This document shows positions 25,291 through 33,775 of a stretch of 64,000 bases of DNA, piece by piece. The notes beneath the pieces were generated by a model. It saw only the letters and a list, made by a program, of their open reading frames with translations. It was not told the DNA's origin and did not search any database. Source of the DNA: CAZGXI01 sp964529715 (GTDB taxonomy: Bacteria; Chloroflexota; Anaerolineae; Aggregatilineales; Ch27); contig CAZGXI010000027.1 in the NCBI GenBank assembly GCA_964529715.1, positions 1 through 64,000 of the forward strand, given 5' to 3'. Position numbers and translations under genes: made by a program. The first letter of the stretch is position 1, and each line of letters opens with the position of its first letter.

Positions 25291-26154
25291 ATGATCGACT
25301 ACCTTCTTCTGGGCCACGCGGCCCACGACCGCACGCCGAACGGCCCGCAGTTGGGCGGCACGGTGGCTTACGCCGCCGCAACCGCCGGGGCGCTCGGCCT
25401 GAAGACCGCCATCCTCACCAGCGCGCATCCCGCCGATCCCGTGCTGGCCGGGCTGGATCACGCCGCCTATCGCCTGGTGCCCGCCGAAAGCTCGACCATC
25501 TTCGTCAACACCTATACGCCCGACGGGCGCGTGCAGGTGCTCGAAGGGCAGGCGGCAATCCTGACGGCAGCCGACGTGCCGCCCGAATGGCGGTCCGCGC
25601 CGGTGGTGCACCTGGGGCCGATTGCGCAGGAGTTGGACGCTACGTTGACGCCAGACCGCTTCCCCGGCGCGCTGGTGGGCGTCACGCCGCAGGGCTACAT
25701 GCGCACCTGGGATGCCACCGGGCGCGTCTCGCCGATCCCCTGGGCGCAGGCCGCCGCCATGCTCCCTGCCGCGACGGTAACGGTCCTCAGTCAGGAGGAC
25801 CTGGGCTTTTCGCAGGAACTCGAACGCGACTACGCGGCGCGCGCGGCGCGGCTGGTGGTCACGCGGGCCGACCTCGGCGCGACGCTCTACACGTGCGGGG
25901 CGCGCCGGGACTTCCCCGCACCCGTGATCGCCGAGGTCAGGCATCCCACCGGCGCAGGGGATGTGTTCGCCGCCGCGCTGCTTTCGCATGTCTATCTGCA
26001 CCCCGGCGACTGGGACGCGGCCATGCGCGCCGCCGTGACGCTGGCCAGCGTCTTTGTAGAACGCTGCCCTGACCCCGGCGCGCCCACGCTGGAGGGGATG
26101 CGCGCCATCGCGGCAGACAACCGTGTGCGGGAGGTGTTCGACGCCTCTGGATAG
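25291..26154 (+). CDS. PfkB-family carbohydrate kinase
   Basis: A 287-residue ribokinase-fold protein. The substrate-binding GGTVAYAAATAGALG segment is near the N-terminus and the C-terminal anion-hole/catalytic motif is HPTGAGDVFAAALLSH (about 217-232), with the catalytic Asp. It is shorter than typical members (about 300-320) and its N-terminal lid is reduced. The sugar or nucleoside substrate cannot be told. The next gene follows after 11 bases and may be co-transcribed. Confidence 0.87.
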   Translation: MIDYLLLGHAAHDRTPNGPQLGGTVAYAAATAGALGLKTAILTSAHPADPVLAGLDHAAYRLVPAESSTIFVNTYTPDGRVQVLEGQAAILTAADVPPEWRSAPVVHLGPIAQELDATLTPDRFPGALVGVTPQGYMRTWDATGRVSPIPWAQAAAMLPAATVTVLSQEDLGFSQELERDYAARAARLVVTRADLGATLYTCGARRDFPAPVIAEVRHPTGAGDVFAAALLSHVYLHPGDWDAAMRAAVTLASVFVERCPDPGAPTLEGMRAIAADNRVREVFDASG

Positions 26155-26165
26155 AAAGGCAGGCT

Positions 26166-27065
26166 GTGGTGGAACATTCGCTTGCAGAAGATGATGTTAT
26201 CCGGCAGTTGATCCGCTGGGCCGAGGAGCGCGAGTCCGTCCGGGCGGCGATTTTGACCAGCACGCGCACCAGCCCACACGCCCACACAGACGTCTTTTCC
26301 GATTACGACATCATCTACGTAGTGACAGACCCGCATCCTTTCTTCGAGGATCGGACGTGGCTGGAGGACTTTGGCCGGGTGCTCGTGGTGTACCGCGACC
26401 CCTACAGCCCGAAATACGGCCTGGATACCTTCGCCTATATCACGCAGTACGAGAACGGCTTGAAGATCGACTTCTCCTTCTGGCCGGTCGAAATCCTGCC
26501 GCGCGTCGCCGCCGACCCGGTGCTCCCGCCCGTCCTGGACGTGGGCTACACCGTCCTGCTCGACAAAGACGGCCTGACCGCCGGGCTGACTCCGCCCACA
26601 TACCGGGCTTACATTCCCACGCCGCCGACCGAGGAGGAATTCCTGACGCTGGTCGAGACGTTCTTCCACGAAGCGACCTACGCGGCCAAGAACCTGTGGC
26701 GCGGCGAGTTGCTGCCGGTGAAATACTTTCTGGATCAGGCCATGAAGCAGGACAACCTGCGCAAGATGCTCGAATGGCGCGTCGAGATCGATCATGGCTG
26801 GTCGCTCAGGACGGGCATCTTCGGCAAGGGGTTGAAGAAGCGCCTGAACGCCGACGTCTGGGCGGCGCTGGAAGCCACTTACGTCGGGCCTGGGGAGGAG
26901 GAAAACTGGGACGCGCTGTTCAGGACCATTGACCTGTTCCGCGACGTGGCGGCAGACGTGGCCCATCACCTGGGGTTCGCCTATCCTTACGGCCTGGATC
27001 GGCGCGTGGTGGCCTATTTGGAGCAGGTCAAGGCTCTGGATCGCGGGGCGCAGACGTTCGCCTGA
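26166..27065 (+). CDS. Aminoglycoside 6-adenylyltransferase-like protein (ANT(6) family)
   Basis: A 299-residue nucleotidyltransferase. The metal-binding site appears in TDVFSDYDIIYVV, the second catalytic acid is in ENGLKIDFSFWPVE, and LRKMLEWRVEIDHGWSL and AHHLGFAYPYGLDRRV match the C-terminal streptomycin adenylyltransferase domain. The order and length match AadE/AadK, which adenylylate streptomycin. Whether this chromosomal homologue gives resistance cannot be told; base composition is like its neighbours and no mobile element is near. GTG start. Confidence 0.82.
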   Translation: MVEHSLAEDDVIRQLIRWAEERESVRAAILTSTRTSPHAHTDVFSDYDIIYVVTDPHPFFEDRTWLEDFGRVLVVYRDPYSPKYGLDTFAYITQYENGLKIDFSFWPVEILPRVAADPVLPPVLDVGYTVLLDKDGLTAGLTPPTYRAYIPTPPTEEEFLTLVETFFHEATYAAKNLWRGELLPVKYFLDQAMKQDNLRKMLEWRVEIDHGWSLRTGIFGKGLKKRLNADVWAALEATYVGPGEEENWDALFRTIDLFRDVAADVAHHLGFAYPYGLDRRVVAYLEQVKALDRGAQTFA

Positions 27066-27096
27066 GCGCCGCGCCCCACCGATTGAATGCCTGGCC

Positions 27097-28191
27097 CTAC
27101 GGCGCGTTCTGCACGAACTGCCCGCCGAGGGGTTCGCCTGACTCCACCGCCTCGCCGTTCGCCAGATAGTTCGAGAAGTTCAGCGGCAGCCCGACCGCAT
27201 CTGTGAATCCCGTGACCTGGCCTGCCGCGTCGTAAGTGAACAACTCCGGCTGGTCTTGCAGGTGGACGTGAATGTGCGGCTCGCTGGTGTTGCCGGAGTT
27301 GCCCACGCGCCCGATCATCTGCCCGGCCTCCACCGTCTCGCCCACCGCGACGCTGACGCTGCCCGGTTGCAGGTGTGCGATCAGCAGGTAGGCGTCCTCC
27401 CCGATCTGGAGGACCACGTGGTTGCCCTCCGGGTGCGCCGCGTCCGTTTCGACCTGAGGGCGCACGTCCGGCAGATCGTTCGCCATGCGGACCACCACGC
27501 CATCCGCCGGGGCGTAGACCGGCTGCCCGTAGGCATAGTAGTCTTCCGGCTCGGCCCCGTCGCCCGCGTGAGTGCTGCCGTCGCGCCACACCAGGAAGTC
27601 ATAGGCGTGGCGCTGCGGCGGGGCGGCGGCGTGGTTGTTATACAGCAGCCCCGGTCCGCCAGAGGCCGTCAGCCACAGCCCATCGAAGGGCAGGCGGAAT
27701 GTGACCGGGCTTTGATAACCGGCCCCCGGATCGTCGGGCAGCAAATCGGCGGGCTGGAGATCGAGACTGCTGATCTGGCCTGCTGCGTCGAACACGACGG
27801 TGAAGATGATGCTCCCGCTCCCCCACACGTGTTCGGCGGCGTAGAGCGTCATCTGCCCCAGGGGAAGCGCACGGTAGCCGACCCGCTCGCCGACCATCCC
27901 CCCCATGAGCACCTGCACATAGGCCGCCTCGATGTCTTCAATGGGAATGGCTGCCTGCGCGTCGGCACTCAGACGCGCGTATAGCGCGTCGAACTCCCCG
28001 GCGAGAAATTGCCCGACGACGGCAGCACCCGCCGATTCGGCGGCTGCGACTCGCTCCGCGAACAGGTCTGCCACTTCCGCGTAGTCGGCAGGCGGGGGAA
28101 GCGGATCGTTGCCCTGCGCCCAGATACCTGCCAGCGGTGCGAGGATAAGCACAAACAGCGCGAGAATCGCCCAACCGGAACCCTTGCACAT
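27097..28191 (-). CDS. M23-family metallopeptidase, secreted
   Basis: A 364-residue protein with a signal peptide (GWAILALFVLILAPLAGIWAQ cut near residue 26). A DUF3887-like helical region follows (about 30-170), then a LytM/M23 peptidase domain (about 195-330). Zinc ligands are visible as H-x3-D in RHAYDFLVW and the HIHVH motif near the end of the domain. It probably cleaves peptidoglycan cross-links or is a degenerate scaffold. The start is ATG 28191; a much longer open frame upstream (to 29574) is antisense to the amidohydrolase and was discarded. Confidence 0.85.
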   Translation of the reverse strand: MCKGSGWAILALFVLILAPLAGIWAQGNDPLPPPADYAEVADLFAERVAAAESAGAAVVGQFLAGEFDALYARLSADAQAAIPIEDIEAAYVQVLMGGMVGERVGYRALPLGQMTLYAAEHVWGSGSIIFTVVFDAAGQISSLDLQPADLLPDDPGAGYQSPVTFRLPFDGLWLTASGGPGLLYNNHAAAPPQRHAYDFLVWRDGSTHAGDGAEPEDYYAYGQPVYAPADGVVVRMANDLPDVRPQVETDAAHPEGNHVVLQIGEDAYLLIAHLQPGSVSVAVGETVEAGQMIGRVGNSGNTSEPHIHVHLQDQPELFTYDAAGQVTGFTDAVGLPLNFSNYLANGEAVESGEPLGGQFVQNAP

Positions 28192-28395
28192 CAGTATAAC
28201 CCTCCCGAAAACTGAAGAACCTTCTTTTTCTATACGACGGCAGCCGATCCCGGTTGCGGCAGGTCGTCGTCTCTGGTCTCCACAGACGGCAGAGAATTTT
28301 GAGAAATCCTTTGCGCTCCCGGCGTCCTTTGCGGTAAAAAGGGCCTTCGTCGCCGCGTTGAAATGTTCGCCAGATAGTCTGTGGACACCTGACCC
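28192..28395. other. Divergent intergenic region with GCGTCCTTTGCGG repeat
   Basis: About 200 bases between the divergent M23 and amidohydrolase genes. At 28312-28345 is the sequence type TTTGCGCTC...GCGTCCTTTGCGG, which recurs at 42716-42746. No gene is seen. Confidence 0.45.
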
Positions 28396-29997
28396 ATGAT
28401 CGAACGCCTTCTCACCAACGCCAACATCCGCACGCTTGATCCTGCCCATCCCCGCGCGACGGCCCTGGCCCTTTACAGAGAGCGCATCGTCGCCGTCGGG
28501 GACGATTCCCTGCGCGACCTGGCTGGCCCCGGCACAGTCATCGACGACCTGGAAGGGCGAACCGTCTTGCCCGGCCTGACCGACGCACACATCCACTGGT
28601 CCTGGACGGCGCGCGGGATGCAGGACGTGGACCTGTTCAACACGCCCAACCGGGCAGAAGCCGTCCAGCGTGTGCGGGCGCGGGCCGAAGTCACGCCGCC
28701 GGGGGCGTGGATCACCGGGCAGGGCTGGGCGCAGGCCGACTGGCCGGATCAGGCATTTCCCACCGCCGCCGACCTGGACGCCGTCGCGCCGGACAATCCG
28801 GTTTACCTGAGCGCCAGGAGCGGTCACGCCGCCTGGGTCAACAGCGCCGCGCTCCGGCTGGCGGGGATCACCGCCGCGACGCCCGATCCGTCCGGCGGCG
28901 CAATCCAGCGCGATGCGTCCGGCAATCCCACCGGCATCCTGCTGGAAGACCCGGCGATGGGGCTGGTACATCACCTCGTGCCCGTTCCCTCGCCGGAGCA
29001 GTTGGCCGACTGGATGCTCGCTGCGCAGGAGCAGGCCTGGCGGACCGGCCTGACCGGTCTGCACGACTTCGACGACCCGGACTGCATGGCCGCCCTCCAG
29101 GTGATGCGCGAGCGGGGGCAGTTGGGGCTGCGCGTGGTCAAGCATATCAACCGGGATTGGGTCGCGCACGCGCACGCGCTGGGCCTTCGCGCGGGCTTTG
29201 GCGACGACTGGATTCGCATCGGCGCGCTCAAGCTGTTCGCCGATGGCGCGCTCGGCCCGCGCACTGGGTTGATGTTCGCGCCCTACGAGGGCGAGCCGGA
29301 AAACACTGGCATCGCCGTCACCGACAAAGAGGAAATGGCCGAGCTGGTCCTGCGGGCGACGGCGGCGGGCCTGCCGTCGGCGATCCACGCCATTGGGGAT
29401 AAAGCCGTTCACGATGTGCTGGATGTGTTCGCCTTGGCGCGCCAGGAGGAAGCCCGGCTGGGCATCGCCCGTTCGACGCGCCGCCACCGCATCGAGCACG
29501 TGCAGATCATTCACCCAGACGACATCCCGCGTCTGGCCGAACTCGGCGTTATCGCCTCGATGCAGCCGATCCACGCCACGTCCGATTACCCGATGGCGGA
29601 CCGTTATTGGGGCGCACGGGCGCGCTGGTCCTACAACTGGCGGGTGCAGATCACAGCCGGGGCGGTGCTGGCCTTCGGCTCAGATTCGCCCGTCGAGACG
29701 TTCGACCCGCGTCAGGGCGTTTACGCCGCGCTCACGCGCCGCCGCCCCGACGGATCGCCGGGGCCGGACGGCTGGTATCCTGAAGGGCGGCTGTCGCTGG
29801 ACGAGGCGTTGCGCGGCTATACCTTCGGCCCGGCCTACGCCGCCGGGCTGGAAGACCGGTTGGGCAAACTTGCGCCGGGCTATCTGGCCGATCTGATTGT
29901 GCTGGATCGGGACTGGTATACGGTTCCGCCGGAGGAGATTTTGGCGTCCGAAATCGTCGGGACGATGGTCGGCGGGACGTGGAGATGGCGGGCGTGA
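28396..29997 (+). CDS. Amidohydrolase, YtcJ-like
   Basis: A 533-residue metal-dependent hydrolase of the amidohydrolase_3 family. The N-terminal metal motif is DAHIHWSW, and the C-terminal conserved regions are RHRIEHVQIIHPDDIPRLA and SMQPIHATSDYPM, then FGSDSPVETFDPRQGVYAA and the tail GKLAPGYLADLIVLDRD. YtcJ-type enzymes remain poorly characterised; the substrate is unknown. It is alone on its strand. Confidence 0.9.
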   Translation: MIERLLTNANIRTLDPAHPRATALALYRERIVAVGDDSLRDLAGPGTVIDDLEGRTVLPGLTDAHIHWSWTARGMQDVDLFNTPNRAEAVQRVRARAEVTPPGAWITGQGWAQADWPDQAFPTAADLDAVAPDNPVYLSARSGHAAWVNSAALRLAGITAATPDPSGGAIQRDASGNPTGILLEDPAMGLVHHLVPVPSPEQLADWMLAAQEQAWRTGLTGLHDFDDPDCMAALQVMRERGQLGLRVVKHINRDWVAHAHALGLRAGFGDDWIRIGALKLFADGALGPRTGLMFAPYEGEPENTGIAVTDKEEMAELVLRATAAGLPSAIHAIGDKAVHDVLDVFALARQEEARLGIARSTRRHRIEHVQIIHPDDIPRLAELGVIASMQPIHATSDYPMADRYWGARARWSYNWRVQITAGAVLAFGSDSPVETFDPRQGVYAALTRRRPDGSPGPDGWYPEGRLSLDEALRGYTFGPAYAAGLEDRLGKLAPGYLADLIVLDRDWYTVPPEEILASEIVGTMVGGTWRWRA

Positions 29998-30068
29998 GGG
30001 GAGTTCAGCGTTTTGAGGGTTGGGTTTTGAGTTGGAAAGGGAGAAACAAGAATTCACCCCGCGACGTT

Positions 30069-30418
30069 TTATTTTCGCGCGAAGCGGACTCGCGTCTCCG
30101 TTGCGACAACGAAATGGTCGGCCAATTGTGCAGGGTATCTTTCAAGCAGCCGCCGAAGCACGGCAATTTTATTGGCAGCACGCTCATCCTGAAGGCGTCA
30201 TAAAACGATGCCCTTGTGTGGATAACCTTCCCGGAAAACCTTATCGCCGAAGTCTTTATCGTTTGTAATCAGTATCCAGTTCTCGGAAAATGCCTTCCGC
30301 AAATACGGTCGTCGTCCATCCCGCGCGCTTCGTCATAAACGGAAAATACCGCGTGGCCCTGTTCTTGCAACCACCGCGCGACAGCCGGGCCAGTGCTTTC
30401 ATCGACCAGAAAGCGCAC
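30069..30418 (-). pseudogene. DUF5615 (PIN-like) toxin remnant with frameshift and stop
   Basis: Translation from GTG 30418 gives VRFLVDESTGPAVARWLQEQ, the start of DUF5615 PIN-like toxins, continuing to DEARGMDDDRI. At the A run 30301-30303 one base is missing; shifting frame restores LRKAFSENWILITNDKDFG. A TGA at 30200-30198 interrupts GIVL*RLQDERAANK, after which the frame continues to LADHFVVATETRVRFAR and a TAA at 30071. Both lesions together make it non-functional, unless a sequencing error in the A run explains the first. With the lost base restored it would be 116 residues, the normal length. Confidence 0.82.
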
Positions 30419-30655
30419 CTCTGCCAGTGGCATGAAAGACGTACTTTCAAGCGAGCGCGCAGCGAACAACAGACAAGCCAGAATGTCTTCCTGAACCAAC
30501 CCTTCGTATTCTTCAAGAATCTCTGCCACGCTCGTCCCGTGCGCCCACAAATTCAGGATGTATTTGACGGTCAGGCGCGTTCCCCGAATAACTGGTTTGC
30601 CGACCATCACCTTTGGGTTGATGCTGATTCGCTCAAGCAGTTGCTGGTCCGTCAT
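30269..30655 (-). CDS. DUF433 antitoxin-like protein running into DUF5615 remnant
   Basis: Residues 1-79 are a complete DUF433 protein: it starts MTDQQLLERISINPKVMVGK, with GTRLTVKYILNLWAHG and ILEEYEGLVQEDILACLLFA. DUF433 proteins are VapB-like partners of DUF5615 toxins. Here no stop separates the two: after SLESTSFMPLAE the frame runs straight into the toxin sequence and ends 128 residues in, at a TGA created by the frameshift. The product is therefore an antitoxin with a truncated toxin tail, if expressed. Its promoter would lie in the 126 bases upstream. Confidence 0.8.
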   Translation of the reverse strand: MTDQQLLERISINPKVMVGKPVIRGTRLTVKYILNLWAHGTSVAEILEEYEGLVQEDILACLLFAARSLESTSFMPLAEVRFLVDESTGPAVARWLQEQGHAVFSVYDEARGMDDDRICGRHFPRTGY

Positions 30656-30781
30656 AGCCGTATTTCCAAACTTATATGACTACCCGTTTACCAGGATGCT
30701 GATGAAAGGCCGCCTACCCTCATTGTAGTAGACAGGCGCTTGCCCATCTAGCACAGTTCTTTGGACAGGAGCGCCTCACAC

Positions 30782-32002
30782 TCACGGCAGCCGGATGTCC
30801 AGCCACGTCGTGCGGCCCGCGTAGACATACACCTGCTCGCGGAAAAGCTGGCTGCCGCTGCCGTTGCGGATTACCACATCGTAGTAGTCGGCGGGCAGGT
30901 CGCCCAACACAAAGTTTTCCCCAAAGGTGCTGTCGCCGTTCACCGAGTCGTCTGCATAACTGTAGGCCGTCCGGCGGAAGTCGGGATCGGTCAGCGAGAT
31001 CACGTTGATGCCCACCTCATAGAGCCGGTTGCCGTTGGCGTCGGTGACACGCCCGGCCAGTGTGCCGTAGTCGGGATAGGGGCGAATCCACAGTTCGGGG
31101 TTGCGGGTGGCGCCGTAGTTGTAAGGATCGCCCACGCGAATCTCCAGGTGCAGATGCGGCCCCAGGGCCACGCCCGTCGCGCCGACGTAGCCGATGGTCT
31201 CGCCCCGGCTCACACGCTGCCCGCTTTCCACTGCGAAACCGGAAAGATGCCCGTAGAGGGAAAACACCGGCTCGCCCGTATCCGGCGTGAGTTGATCATG
31301 TTGGAGGACGATCAGATTGCCGTAGAAGTCGGCGATAGGGCCGAAGCGGACCGCGCCCTGGTCGTTGCCCACATAGAACACCGTGCCGTCTTGCACGGCG
31401 ATGACCGGCGTCCCGATGGGATTGGTCAGATCGATGCCGTGATGCGTTTGCAGCGTTCGCCCGTTTGTGCCACCGTAGGCATAGTTGCGTGAGGCCCAGG
31501 TGGTGTTTTCCAGCGGGATCGGCCTGCCGAACCAGTAGTGATCGGCGACCGTGCGGGCCGGGTCCAGCGGCGGCGCAGCCTGATCGCCCGCTTGCGGCAA
31601 AGCCGCGACGGCTTCGGGGGAGACCGTTACGGTAGACGTTGACGTGGGGATCACCGGCGTGGCGCTGGGGCGCGGCGTGTTGGTCGGGATCGGCGTCGGG
31701 GTCGCGGTTGGGGTCGCGGTCGGCGTCGGGGTCTCCGTCATGGTTGGCGTGGCCGTCGGCGTGGGTGTAGACGAGGGGGTGAACGTAGCCGTCGGCTTGG
31801 CCTCTTTCGTCGAGGTCAGGTTCCCGGCGGTGATGGGCGTTACCTGCGCGTTCTGCCCGCCGCAGCCTGCCAGCAGCAGCGCGATGACCGCCAGGGCAAT
31901 CAGCAGCAGGCGACGAGCGAAAAACAGGGGTCCGGTTGCCGGAGATTGAAATTCCCGGCCAGGGCGGTGATCGCTGCGAACATCCGCGTGAATCCGCGTC
32001 AT
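30782..32002 (-). CDS. M23 metallopeptidase lipoprotein with Thr/Pro linker
   Basis: A 406-residue protein. A signal peptide with lipobox LLLAGC (Cys about 47) is followed by a long Thr/Pro spacer (about 60-125, repeats of TPTPTATP type) and an M23 peptidase domain (about 165-315). The zinc site is visible in THHGIDLTNP and PHLHLEIR. A C-terminal beta domain (about 325-406, GRVTDANGNRLYEVGI) looks like a carboxypeptidase-regulatory-like fold. The only available ATG (32002) lies inside a dispersed ATCCGCG repeat, which thus supplies the first codons (MTRIHADVR). It probably remodels cell wall or is a scaffold. Confidence 0.85.
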   Translation of the reverse strand: MTRIHADVRSDHRPGREFQSPATGPLFFARRLLLIALAVIALLLAGCGGQNAQVTPITAGNLTSTKEAKPTATFTPSSTPTPTATPTMTETPTPTATPTATPTPIPTNTPRPSATPVIPTSTSTVTVSPEAVAALPQAGDQAAPPLDPARTVADHYWFGRPIPLENTTWASRNYAYGGTNGRTLQTHHGIDLTNPIGTPVIAVQDGTVFYVGNDQGAVRFGPIADFYGNLIVLQHDQLTPDTGEPVFSLYGHLSGFAVESGQRVSRGETIGYVGATGVALGPHLHLEIRVGDPYNYGATRNPELWIRPYPDYGTLAGRVTDANGNRLYEVGINVISLTDPDFRRTAYSYADDSVNGDSTFGENFVLGDLPADYYDVVIRNGSGSQLFREQVYVYAGRTTWLDIRLP

Positions 32003-32030
32003 CTGTGTGATCCGTGTCTCGGTGAGCGTC
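31978..32030. repeat. ATCCGCGTGA/ATCTGTGTGA dispersed repeat
   Basis: Units ACATCCGCGTGA, ATCCGCGTCATCTGTG and TGATCCGTGTC follow each other, similar to the unit string at 13168-13215 and a short trace at 3246-3262 (ATCATCCGTGATCAAC). Here it overlaps the start of the M23 lipoprotein gene. Confidence 0.55.
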
Positions 32031-32055
32031 TCAACGTAAAACCGTGCGGCCCGCC

Positions 32056-33597
32056 TTACTCGCCAAAGCCTGCCCGCGCAGACGCCGCCGCCAGCAGGTC
32101 ACGGCTCAGGGTGCGCGCCTCGTCTAGGATGGCGGCGATGCCTTCCTCGTAGCTCTGCGCTGCGCCGGGATCGGTGATGCTGGCCGTGTTGACGCGCACG
32201 TTCAGCGCGGCGATCTCTGCCGCTGCCAGGGCCATATGCACACCGGCCATCGCGTCGGTGATGGCGTTTTTGTTGCCCGTCGCGGCAACTTCTCCGGCCA
32301 GCCTCAACGCTGCCAGCGCCGCCCCGGCTACGCGCAGGGGAACATCCGCCGCGCCGCGCATAGCTTCCTGCACCTTCGCGTCGCGCCCGGCGTCCTCTTT
32401 GGGCAGGGCATAGGCGGCCATGACGCGCTCGAAAGCGGCCACATCCTCCCGAATGGCGTCCAGCAGTCGCCGCCGGATCGCCTCAGCTTCGGCGGCAATG
32501 GCGCCCATGCGCGCCTCTACGTCGGCGTACTTCTTTTTGCCGGTCGTCAGCCGCGCGACCATCTCCGCCAGAGCCGCCGCCAGCGCCCCCGCCGCCGCCG
32601 CAACCGCCCCGCCGCCCGGCGCAGCTGTCCCGCGCGCGACGGCGTTCACGAAGGCGTCGGGGTGCAGGTCCAGGTCCGGTGTAGCAGCAGGCTGCCCGAC
32701 CAGGACCTCGCGCATCCGGCGCTCAAGCACCTGATTGCCCTCGAACTTGTCCAGTTGCAAGTACCAGCGTGCCGCCTCGCACAGGGCTTCTTCTGGGATC
32801 AGGCCGACCAGCTCGGTGTGCGTGATCGCCGCGCCGTAGCGCGCCGCCTCGCGCCGGATCAGCTCGACCGCGCGGTGAACCGGCGTGCGATGGAAGTCGG
32901 TCAGGTTCATCGACACCTGCGCCTGCCCTTCCACCAGCAGCCCTAGCGCCTTGACGTAGCGCAGCCCGCCACTGGAATGGCGCACAGCGGCGGCGATCTT
33001 CTTGGCGATGTCCACGTGGGTGGTGTTGAGGTAGACGTTGAAGGCGATGAGGAAAGGCCGCGCGCCGATCACGGTCGCGCCTGCCGGGCCGATCTCTGCC
33101 GGGCCGAAGTCGGGCACGCGGTCGGGATCGGTGCGGATCGATTCTTTCAACCCTTCATATTCGCCCCGCCGGATGTTCTCCAGGTTTTGCCGATCCGGGC
33201 GGGTGGCGGCAGCTTCGTAGAGGTAGACGGGGATGTTCAGTTCGCGGCCCACGCGCTGCCCCACGCGCCACGCCATCGCCACACAGTCGTCCATCGTCAC
33301 GTCGCGCAGCGGCACGAACGGCACCACGTCCGTCGCGCCGATGCGGGGATGTTCGCCCTTGTGCTGGTTCAGGTCGATCAGCCTGGCCGCCGTCGCAATG
33401 GCGTTGAAAGCGGCCTGCTCCACACCCGCCGGGGAGCCGACGAACGTCACGACCGAGCGGTTGTGGTCGGGATCGCTGCTCTGGTCGAGCACCACCACGC
33501 CGGGCGCGGCCCGGATGGAATCGACAATCTGCGCCACCACTTCGGGGCGGCGGCCTTCGCTGAAATTCGGCACGCATTCGACCAGCGGATCGGGCAT
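32056..33597 (-). CDS. ftcD: Bifunctional glutamate formimidoyltransferase/formimidoyl-THF cyclodeaminase
   Basis: A 513-residue fusion protein. Residues 1-300 are the formimidoyltransferase: VECVPNFSEGRRPEVV, then QHKGEHPRIGATDVVPFVP with the catalytic His, and VSMNLTDFHRTP. Residues about 320-505 are the helical cyclodeaminase: GTAAPGGGAVAAAAGALAAA and NVRVNTASITDPG. It transfers the formimino group from formiminoglutamate to tetrahydrofolate and deaminates it, the last steps of histidine degradation. Other hut genes are not in the window. The fused arrangement is known from animals and several bacteria. Confidence 0.93.
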   Translation of the reverse strand: MPDPLVECVPNFSEGRRPEVVAQIVDSIRAAPGVVVLDQSSDPDHNRSVVTFVGSPAGVEQAAFNAIATAARLIDLNQHKGEHPRIGATDVVPFVPLRDVTMDDCVAMAWRVGQRVGRELNIPVYLYEAAATRPDRQNLENIRRGEYEGLKESIRTDPDRVPDFGPAEIGPAGATVIGARPFLIAFNVYLNTTHVDIAKKIAAAVRHSSGGLRYVKALGLLVEGQAQVSMNLTDFHRTPVHRAVELIRREAARYGAAITHTELVGLIPEEALCEAARWYLQLDKFEGNQVLERRMREVLVGQPAATPDLDLHPDAFVNAVARGTAAPGGGAVAAAAGALAAALAEMVARLTTGKKKYADVEARMGAIAAEAEAIRRRLLDAIREDVAAFERVMAAYALPKEDAGRDAKVQEAMRGAADVPLRVAGAALAALRLAGEVAATGNKNAITDAMAGVHMALAAAEIAALNVRVNTASITDPGAAQSYEEGIAAILDEARTLSRDLLAAASARAGFGE

Positions 33598-33704
33598 AAA
33601 AATCCTCGCCTTTGCTCGTGAAAAGAAGCCGGGCGCAGATTATACCACAGCGGTCGGCAATCAGCCGTCAGCGGTCAGCAAACCCGATGTGTGGGTTTTC
33701 GACA

Positions 33705-33754
33705 CCGGGGACTCAAGTCCCCGGCTACGTAAGAAAAGTCCGCCTCAGCGGACT
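33705..33754. repeat. Compound palindromic repeat, copy 2 (CCGGGGACT family)
   Basis: The same 20-base palindrome as at 424-443 (arms CCGGGGACT / AGTCCCCGG), the same CTACG after it, then the second hairpin AGTCCGC / GCGGACT. It lies between the ftcD promoter side and the PucC-like gene stop. Confidence 0.75.
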
Positions 33755-33775
33755 GATGCATTTCTGCCAGGTTCT

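Noticed and set aside
26166..27065. Mobile antibiotic-resistance island
   Set aside because: The ANT(6)-like gene has no transposase, integrase or terminal repeats near it and its base composition matches the neighbours.
28192..29574. Upstream extension of the M23 peptidase frame to 825 codons
   Set aside because: The added part is antisense to the amidohydrolase gene, and the peptidase has a proper signal peptide beginning at 28191.
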